Below are positions 16,184-24,800 of a stretch of 64,000 bases of DNA, one piece after another. Under the pieces are notes generated by a model. That model had not been told where the DNA came from and did not search any database. It saw only the letters and a program-made list of their open reading frames with translations. Numbering within the stretch: position 1 is the first letter of the stretch; each line of letters opens with the position of its first letter. This DNA comes from Oscheius dolichura. Taxonomy: Eukaryota; Nematoda; Chromadorea; Rhabditida; Rhabditidae. Location of the stretch: the NCBI GenBank assembly GCA_932521035.1, contig OW051494.1, positions 186,001 to 250,000 of the forward strand, written 5' to 3'. Both the position numbers and the translations under genes were made by a program.

Positions 16184-17220
16184 ATGCAGAGCCTGGTTGG
16201 TCGCGCCGACGGCAACATCGTCAATGTGATGAGCCTGACTGAGATGATTGCCATCATCCAATCCGTGCAGCAGATCTTCATGGAGGAGTCGAACCTCTGC
16301 GAGTGCGAAGCCCCGATCAAAGTTATTGGCGACATCCACGCCCAGTACCAGGACCTAAACCGACTCTTCGATCTCATCGGCCGTGTTCCCCAAGAGAGGC
16401 TACTCTTCCTCGGCGACTACGTGGACCGCGGACCGCAGGGCATCGAAGTCTTGATCCTGCTCTTCTCCCTGAAGCTTCGCTACCGTAGCCACATATATAT
16501 CCTGCGCGGAAATCACGAGACTCCCTCGGTGAACAAGATCTACGGGTTCTACAACGAATGCGCGATGAAGTACGGCGTCGGCCTGTGGTGGGACTTCCAG
16601 GCCTGCTTCAATCGGATCCCCATGGCCGGGCTCATCTCGAAGAAGGTTCTCTGCATGCACGGGGGACTGAGTCCCGAAGTGACTAGCCTCGACGTGATCC
16701 GGAACATCATCCGCCCCTGTGAGCCGCTGGATCGCGTACTGCTCATCGACCTGCTCTGGTCCGACCCGACCAATAAGGGCGACGGATGGTTCCACTCCAT
16801 TCGGGGTTCGTCCTCCTTAGTTTCTATAACTTTTGAATCATTTCAGGAATCAGCTACATGTTCGGCAAGGGCGTCGTCCAGCAGGCGTGTGAGCTGCTCG
16901 GCCTGGACCTGATCATCCGCGCCCACCAGGTGGTCCAAGACGGCTACGAGATGATGTCGGGCCGTCGCCTGATTACCGTCTTCTCGGCCCCCAACTATTG
17001 TGGACAGTTTACCAACGCGGCCGCTGTGGTCTGCATCGACGGCGATCTGACTATCTCCTTCCAACAGCTGGCCCCGGCGGCCGTGGCGGCCAATTCCAAA
17101 GCCAAAGCGGCTCCGGCCATCGCCGCCGATATCAATGCAACTGAGGCCAAAAACGATAAGGACTCGATCAAGCCGTTTGCCGGCTTCAAGAGCCAGCTCG
17201 TCAGCCCTCGTCAAGCCTAA
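16184..17220 (+). CDS. PP1-like Ser/Thr protein phosphatase, divergent nematode type
   Basis: Two exons (16184-16805, 16847-17220) encode a PPP-family phosphatase of about 330 residues. The metal-binding motifs are GDIHAQ, GDYVDRG and RGNHE, then the His of MHGGLSP, LLWSDP, IRAHQ and SAPNYCGQF; these match PP1 more than PP2A. The usual GDIHGQ has Ala in place of the second Gly; metal ligands are kept. The C-terminal tail is Ala/Lys-rich (AAVAANSKAKAAPAIAAD) and ends KPFAGFKSQLVSPRQA. With one small intron and strongly GC-biased third positions it is unlike its intron-rich neighbours, which suggests origin by retroposition; many nematode PP1 paralogues are male-germline genes, so that role is possible but not shown. 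An AT-rich, TATA-containing stretch (16095-16140) precedes it. An earlier in-frame TTG exists; I chose the first ATG. Confidence 0.88.
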
Positions 17221-17783
17221 GACGATGATTGATATAGACTATATAAAGCACGCGGCAGCGGAAATAAAAACCGTCTGAGGTCTCAGTTTTTCTTCCTTTT
17301 TTTTCCTCTCTAGTCTCATTTTCTCGTCTTGTTCTTCTCTGTTCTCTAATCTTCTTTGGGTATTGTGTCTTTCGAGCCGAAAATATACCATTAAACACGT
17401 TTGGAGTTCTTGATAAGATATTGTTCGCCGTTGTCTTCTGACCTAAAAATCATATTCATTTGAAAGAAACCGTGATAATTGGGCATTCAAATGGGCGAAG
17501 AAGTCGCCAGACATTTTTTGGCATGGATACCATGGTGATGGTAGTTTTTTTTTGAGAAAAGCCAGTCGCTCCGGCGGAATATTGGCCAGGATGACGTCGC
17601 CTTCGATCCGGGTGAGCCTACCGGTAGCGACTGACCCGACGGCACTCGGAGCAAGGTTCAGGTTGCCCTGGACAAAGAGACAATCACTCAGCACGGACAG
17701 GTCAGCAACTGGCTTGTTGAACATACATTCTGAAAGAGAAGGATCAGATAAACAGGATCTTTCCAATGTCACTAGTTTTATTT

Positions 17784-17981
17784 CCCCCATATGGGGGAGG
17801 GCCGTTCCCAGCAGCAGTGCAACGCCGGGCCGACCCATGAAGAGGAGCTAGCAAGCCAGCTACCTCTTCAGGTCTCAAAAATCGGTTAACCTTGTATACC
17901 ACAATAGCGGTATATATCGAAGGTTAATTCGATAAGAACGATTACTACACTTTGATCTTAGCCATAAGGCCGAGAAGCGAT
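17784..17981 (-). ncRNA. U2 spliceosomal snRNA gene, copy 1
   Basis: The minus strand begins ATCGCTTCTCGGCC, runs through GGCTAAGATCAAAGTGTAGT with the branch-site recognition GTGTAGTA, contains an Sm-type site (GATTTTTGAG), and ends in two stem-loops, the last with the CCCATATGGGGG hairpin. These are the U2 hallmarks, and its length of about 198 bases is normal. Copy 2 at 47284-47480 is nearly identical. The 3' end is set by the last hairpin and may be off by a few bases. Confidence 0.95.
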
Positions 17982-18055
17982 ACTCCTGCTTGCCAGAGCG
18001 GCGACGCCAATCGCACCTGCTGCCGACTTTTTACGGGTGCGGGCGCCGCGTACTC
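17982..18055 (-). promoter_or_regulatory. Putative U2 promoter region (PSE position) with half-foldback motif
   Basis: About 70 bases upstream of the U2 start are shared with U2 copy 2: AGCGGCGACG near the gene, then CTGCCGA-N-TTTACGGGTGCGGGC about 45-65 bases upstream, then GCGCCGCG. That distance is where metazoan snRNA genes carry the proximal sequence element. The same CTGCCGA/TTTACGGGTGC motif forms the arms of the foldback repeats. The sharing is seen; the promoter role is inferred. Confidence 0.5.
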
Positions 18056-18060
18056 ACGCT

Positions 18061-19300
18061 TTACTCGGCTAATTGCTCACCTCCATATTCCTGAATATCC
18101 CTCGAGGAGCCGCTCTCATTCATACTTTTCACAAGGTTCATTGGTAGACCCGGATTTCCCCTGAATATCAGTTCCAGCTGTTTCAAATTGTCTTTGTTCA
18201 CTGGTTGAAACCAAGTCAGCTTGGCATTCTGCCTGATTTCCAGTTTAGCAGTATCAAGACTGGCGGGTAGATTGATGCCATCCAATTTATCATTCTTCCA
18301 TATTTCCACACCTACACGGGGGTACAGTACATAAATGATCCGGTCAAACCTCCTTTAACAATAAATTGCTTGGCCTTGTTACTATCCAACTGCTGTAGGG
18401 CATTGTTCCTGACTATTCGGAGCTTTCCCACGATATTGACATTCGTAATATGACAATTTAGACACATCCAGCACCACGGTGCTCAACAGCTCATTGTCAC
18501 TGATTGTTATACTGCCAGTAAATCCCTGTGGTGCCGTTATTGTTTTTATCAAATAGCCGATATTTAGACCATTTCTCTTCATCTTGATGTTTATAGTCTC
18601 CAGGGCCGAATTATTTACAATGTTAAATTCTGAAAAGTGGAAAATAATGACATTTATAACCTACAGTAAGTCGTACAGACCCGCGCGCCCGTTATGTAAC
18701 GGTCGTTTTCATGAGTTGGCGGGTTCGAAATGGATATATCTCGGCTATTCTTGGGCCATTTTCGGAGATTTTAAAAATCCGCAATGAGCTGACATTCAGC
18801 GCTATCACCCGTTCCAATTCCAGCTCCAACGGTTCAGTAGAAAAGCCTGTGCTGTCTCATTTATTGGAAAATGTTTCACACATTTGCACCCATATAAACT
18901 TTCCCACTCACGTGGTTTCTACTGAAATTTTGCTGCAAGATAGCCCTGGATTTCAGCTCTATGTAAGCTTTTAAATTTCGTAAAGTGGCCCATAAATAAT
19001 GAAGATATATCCATTTCGGTTTTTTTTTCACAATTCCCAGGGTTACTGTATTCAAATAGCTTACTATTGTTGGTAACAGAAGTCAACGCCTCCAGGTTCA
19101 ATTCAGAAATGGATGAACTGTTAATTTCAATATCCACTTCGACACGATCCAACTCCGCCGTGAATTTCTTCCACTTGTCGTTGTCGACCTCCTTTACCAC
19201 TAGAGTATAGGAAGGATTGAGAGGAGTCAGGGTTTTACATTTCACTATGTCTTCAATTTTATGACGGCTTGTCAATTTGCCACCTGGTGGGTATCACCAT
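18061..19300 (-). CDS. Receptor-L-domain-like protein (exon structure partly resolved)
   Basis: Several minus-strand exons end at the stop 18061-18063. Readable pieces: a 5' block with DIEINSSSISELNLEALTSV, a middle block with FNIVNNSALETINIKMKRNG and SITISDNELLSTVVLD, then VNIVGKLRIVRNNALQQLDS, and a last exon with VEIWKNDKLDGINLPASLD and LKQLELIFRGNPGLP. The regular hydrophobic strand pattern with Asn turns (LEIRQNAKL, LRIVRNNAL) is that of receptor L / leucine-rich beta-helix domains, common in expanded nematode families. No signal peptide or membrane helix was found, so the 5' end is probably missing; introns of about 38-45 bases fit between the blocks but two junctions remain uncertain. 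U2 copy 1 lies just downstream. Function unknown. Confidence 0.6.
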
Positions 19301-19375
19301 GGGTCAAAAAATTCAGATTCCAGTTTTATGGAACTATCTATCAGATCTTCTTCGCTAGGGTCCATTTGGTGGGAA

Positions 19376-19578
19376 AAACACAAAACCCGGCTCAAATAGG
19401 CCATTTTCAAGCCTTTATCCCTCAAAGATACCGGGGAGCGTATTTTGAATATTCAAATTTCCTATTTGAATTTGAAATAGGTGCATAGCATTCATTTTGG
19501 CGGAGATAAATACAGGACTAGATAGAGCTCGACAAGCTCTTTCTAATGGTATATGATAGAGCCACAGAAGTAAAGAAG
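19376..19578. repeat. Interspersed repeat, shared with 41405-41812
   Basis: ACACAAAACCCGGCTCAAAT, then GGGGAGCG-N-ATTTTGAATATTCAAAT, then GAGCTCGACAAGCTCTTTC and ATATGATAGA occur here and, in the same order, near 41.4-41.8 kb, where the element has an extra insertion of roughly 200 bases. It resembles no class I can name. Confidence 0.65.
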
Positions 19579-19587
19579 CTTCCGTAA

Positions 19588-20140
19588 TTAGAACCTGGAG
19601 AAGTTGGTCCGCGGGTATACGGTATTTTCTCTAACCCCTCCCCTTCTTTCCTTCTCTTTTCTCCAGGTGAGTAAGTTCCAATCTAACTGGCCAGTGTCCA
19701 ACCTTCCTCCCGGAATAATCTGCATTAGGTGTGGCGACGGCTTCATCCAGGTCTTCTTCTGATTCTTCTGCACTCTGGCGGAAATTACTACCCACTTCCC
19801 TCTGATGACTAGTTCTGGCTATATCTATCCCACATCAGATAACTGCTGCTCATTTCTTCCTATAATTCCAATGTGTTTTCCCTTGTCCACTAGCCTTTTC
19901 CCGAGTGGAGAAGTCCCCACATGACCTATGAATAAAGATATCCCCTTGATTCTCCCCCTTCCTGGAAGACCTCATGCCTCTCTTTCGAAAGCGGGTTAAT
20001 CCCCAGGAAGTTGCCCTTTTACGGTTGATTACAATTGCTATAAACACCGAATAATCGGAGATGACACTTTTAGAAGATGTACACAACTGACGTGGTGGAT
20101 CACAAGGTAGGACACAATGGCTACGGATCAGTGCCCTTAT
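19588..20140 (-). other. Coding-like fragments, unrecognised
   Basis: Two minus-strand frames with fairly normal composition lie in tandem: one of about 78 codons (20086-19850; SRKGENQGDIFIHRSCGDFS) and one of about 61 codons (19773-19588; GGRLDTGQLDWNLLTW, ending NFSRF). Stops separate them and I found no clean intron joining them. They may be a decayed gene or chance frames. The rest of 19.6-21.8 kb shows only simple-sequence-rich DNA. Confidence 0.2.
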
Positions 20141-21802
20141 TTGGAACTTGTCATTCTTTTAGGGAGGATTTATTAGAATCTAGCGGAAGGTTAGAGTTGT
20201 GGAGATCGAAAAGAAGTCGTACTTTCTAGTGGGAAAGTTACCACAATCCACTTTCCCACTCTGGATCCATTCCCAGAGGTGTGATGGGTACCTAACGGCT
20301 TCCTCGAGTAATTACCTCGACTTCCTGGTTTGATTACTAGGTATTTTTTTCTTCCCGACTCGTTTTGAGTATTCTCTCTTTCCTAATAGGCTGCTAGAAG
20401 CATCCTTTCTCTCCTGGAACTCATTGCTACCACGGGAAGGAGGTTACCGGGGCTGGGGGCGGTATCCTCGGCCTCTTCCCCTTCTTTAGAACTTTCTCGC
20501 TAGAATTAGGGCGGTTACAGTAAGACAATGTTGCCCTACGTCCAGACTACTGCTTTTTTTGGGTCCATCCCCGTTCCCAAGACGTTATGGTCCATAGAGT
20601 CCCCACCAACCCGATCAGGAAGGGGTAGAGTAGCCAGAAAAGTTCTTCTAGATTGGTTCGACTTATTTTTGGGATATTGCCATCCATCCCATCATTCTAA
20701 TAGCCTAAAAACTACATAAAATGAGTCTATGCGCCATGGTTACCATATATTTCCGGGGAAGGGTCTTTGCATCGTTGCACGTAGGCCTAACGCTGGAGCC
20801 ACTAGTCTCTGGTCTTAGCTCTCCCATGTTTCCCTTCAAATAGATTTGTACTACTGTAAAGTAAATAATCCAAAATCGATATGATATGGCAAAAAGAGCT
20901 AAAATTCGAAGAAAAAAAAACGGCGTTGCCCCCTAATTTGGGGGGATTCCAACCATTTTCCTCATCTTTTGACTTTCCGCGGCTATTTTTATTCAGACAG
21001 CACTCTTCCCCATATTCCTAACCTATTTATCGTCGTTCTGATAGTATAAAAACAATTCAAACATCATCATCATTATAAGCAGGTAAGGGGGGCTAGATGA
21101 TAATTGGTCCCTCTCTCACTCTCTCTCTCGCATGTTGTCCTCCCAACATGATGCCATACTCTCATGGAATGTCAATAAGGCCACTGTCCAGTGCAACTGA
21201 CATCTCTCATCTTAATTCCTCCTTCACTTCATTAGGTTTTCTTTTTGCGCCCATCTTCTTATTTCTTATTGTCCCTCCATCTTCCCCTTCATCCTCGCAC
21301 TGCTTTTCGTCCTCCTCCTTCCATCTCGTCCTCCCCGTCGTCCTCCTCGTCAACCCTGTCATCTCTCTCGCCATCCCTGTCATCCACCTAATCCTTCCCA
21401 TCTTTCCCGTCCCTGCCTACGTTCTCGCCTTCCTCGTCCCCGTCCTCTTACTCGACCTCCCCATCCTCCTCCTCTCGATCTCCCTCCGCCTCTCCGTATT
21501 CCTTTACTGCCAGCTCATTTAAATAGCCACCCCGTTCCAGACGAGACCTTAGTCGTTGGCCTCCCTCCAAATGCTGACCAACTACGTGTTATCATCGGAA
21601 ATTCGGGATTAGCCGCCCAAGGTATTAGAGCGAGAGAGAGAGACCCCCGACCGAGCAGCAGCAGAGCAGTCAATCCATCTCATCCCCCGTTCCTCCCTCT
21701 CATAATTTCTCTAAACCCTGCAATGATTTCGCTTCGTAGCACACATACACAGAGAGACATTAATTACTCAGTCAAGAGGATGTCGAATAATTTCAGCAGC
21801 TG

Positions 21803-24800
21803 ATGGACAGCAGACGCATCACCCAAATGGACTCTATTTCACTTCTTGGCCCACCGCAGCCGAAGCAGCCGTTGAATCAGGTCTATTTCGCCATTTTTAG
21901 GGAGGAAAGCGCCGTTTTTTAGGAAGATTTTGATGCTCGATTTGGACACGTAAGAAATGTGAGGAAAATTACCGGAACCCGACTGAGCAAAACACTTTCC
22001 GTTGGAATTAAATCAGCAAAAAGGATACCGCTGCCATTCTTCAGGTAAGGACTGGTGCATCTAGCCTCTAGGCTCCCCCCTTCTCCTCCTCTGGAGGTCC
22101 CTGGCCATTTCTACCATGTGCAAAGAAACAGGGGAGGGGAAGAAGCCTTCAGATAGCATAAAGAGGCCATAGGATGACCAGGGGATGCCAAAAAAAGGGC
22201 TTCCAATGGAAAACATCTTGGAGGAAGACAAGGAGGATGAGGGGGACAACGTTGAGGACAAGGAGGAGGATAAGGAGGCGCCTCCAGTTGAAAAAACCCC
22301 GGAATTCCCACCAGAAACCCCGGAATTCAAGTCCCGGCATTCAAAATTGGTACAGGCTCGGTCTAACCTCGATTCGTTGCTAGAATTCCTGTCCAAACCC
22401 GAGGTCATCGCCTCCATTGGAAAATCCTAGATTGGAAAAGACCTCGTGGATCCTCCCCCGCTTTTTATCCCCTCCATTGAAGAAGACAACAAAGACTACG
22501 TAGACTCTCCTCCTATTAATCCGTGTGCCCCTCTTCCTCCCACCGGAAGAGCATTGTGATGTAACGGGAGGACATGAATGAGTTGGCTGCTAATGACATT
22601 AGAGCGCGCAGGAGAGGAGACATTAATCAAAGATCGTGTGAATAAGGGATGGGAGATGATCAGGATTCAAATCCTTTCAGATGGCTACACCGATACAGTA
22701 TCCGAGAAGATGGCCCCCGCGACGCGTTGGGATCTCTCCTCCTCTCTGCTCTTCTCCTTCCCCAAGGACTGGGAATCGGCCTGCTGATAGATGACCTGGG
22801 GGGAGGAGTACTGTCCGTCATCCTCTCCCAGCTCGTCTATTGTCTTCTGGGCTCGGGAAAGCATAGCTCGCTGGGTAAGTCTTATAGCTTATGTTCTTGT
22901 GTACGGGACGGGTTGAATTGAATAAAGCAGAGAGGGGAGATTAGCACATCATTTCCTTGTCAGCGTCATGGTTTTATGGAGGGTTCTTGACCCAGGAAGG
23001 GGCGGGGGGAGCAATTCAGTATTAGACAGTATAATTAAGTTCCATGAAATGTGGGGATATAGCTCAGTGGTAGAGCGCTCCCTTAGCATGGGAGAGGTCT
23101 GGGGTTCAATTCCCTATATCTCCAGAACATTTTTGCTTTTTTTGAACTCAATTTTTATTATGCTAAAAGTCCTTTTCGAGTTATTTTTTAAATTTCCGAG
23201 AGCGCAGAAATCCTTTTCAGGCTCCCTCTCCCATGTGGCCTTCCTCATCTACAGTTCTCTTCAACATTCCGACACAAATCTAACTACCCTCTCGTTCTAT
23301 ACAGGTCTCATCCAGGTACAGTATTCCTTCTCGCCTCTACTGGTTATTTTTTCCAGTTATTGTTGTTTTTTCTCCCCACACGACGTGTCTATTCCCTTAT
23401 CTCGCACCAACTCCTCACCGGCTTCTCGTTGGGCATTCTCCTTCGGTTTCTAATATTCTCCCTCCCCAGATTCGTCCCCCTGACTGGGTGCTCCTATATA
23501 AATTTGGTTAGTAAACCTTCAGAACCTTTTTCTGACCATAACAGCCTTCAGTGCGTGGACGACTTTATAAAATGCTTCCTGGCGACTCATTGGCAATCCG
23601 CGGTGCTGGCTCTGGCAGCTGGAGGGCTCTCCCTCATATTCCACCTGAAATTAAATGTCCTAGCCAATGAAAAACTGGGATTTACTCTCCCTCACGAGTT
23701 ATTTATCGTAAGTTAGCCATTTCCTCTTATTTTTGCCTTTAGCTCGTCTCCCTCTCGCTGGTTTGTTCCCAATTCGGCTTTGAAGATCCTCAGATAACGA
23801 AAAATCTTCAAATCTTTGAGAAATCGTAAGTTTTCCCGCTTCAAATAGCCTCTGGAAGAGTGCAGAGGCGGCGAAAGGCGCCCGCCGGCGAGTCAACCCA
23901 TCCCGTTTACACCTCCCCGGCTGGGGATATAGCTCAGTGGTAGAGCGCTCCCTTAGCATGGGAGAGGACTGGGGTTCAATTCCCTATATCTCCAAAAATA
24001 TTTTTGCTTTTTTGCTTTACCGTATTGCCCTGCTAAAAGGTGTCTTTGACCCGATTTTGATACTTTTTTTTGCTAAAATTGTTGGAAACAATCTATTTTT
24101 ACTTGTTTTCAAGTCAACTAGATGATAAATTCAATTCAAACTGTAGATTCGTTCTCTTTTGGATTATTTACATTCTGATAGCCTTTTTCGGTTCTTTGCT
24201 TTCTGCAATCGAATCCTAATGTCGTTTTTATACTGTAGAGAGTGTCTATAAAATAAGGAGAACTAAGAAAATGGTTCCCCGCTTGGGTATTATCAAGGGA
24301 ACCCGTCCTGTTGATACCTTCTTGTCTGGGGATATAGCTCAGTGGTAGAGCGCTCCCTTAGCATGGGAGAGGACTGGGGTTCAATTCCCTATATCTCCAA
24401 TAACATTTTTGCTTTTTTGCTCAACATTTTGGTATGAAAAGGAGGTGTTGTTGACTCGATTTTGATACTTTTTTTTGCTAAAATTGTTGAAAATCCTCTA
24501 TTTCACTTATTTTCAAGTCAACTGGGTGATAAGTTCAATTTAAGCAGTTGATTTCTTCGCTTTTGGACTATTTACATTCTAATAGCGTTTTTCCGCTCTC
24601 TAGTTTCTGGAATCGAATCCTAATGTCGTTTTCATACTGTAGGAGCCGTTAGTAAAATATGGAGTCCAAAGAAATGGTTCCCCTCTTCGGTATTATCAAG
24701 TGAACCCATCCCGTTTACACCTGCCCGGCTGGGGATATAGCTCAGTGGTAGAGCGCTCCCTTAGCATGGGAGAGGACTGGGGTTCAATTCCCTATATCTC

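Noticed and set aside
17443..17838. 131-codon minus frame overlapping U2
   Set aside because: Part of it is U2 snRNA sequence, and the same frame recurs at the second U2 copy.
21097..21522. 141-codon plus frame, Leu/Pro/Val-rich
   Set aside because: Built from CT-rich simple sequence; no membrane protein family recognised and it lies before the SLC26 start.
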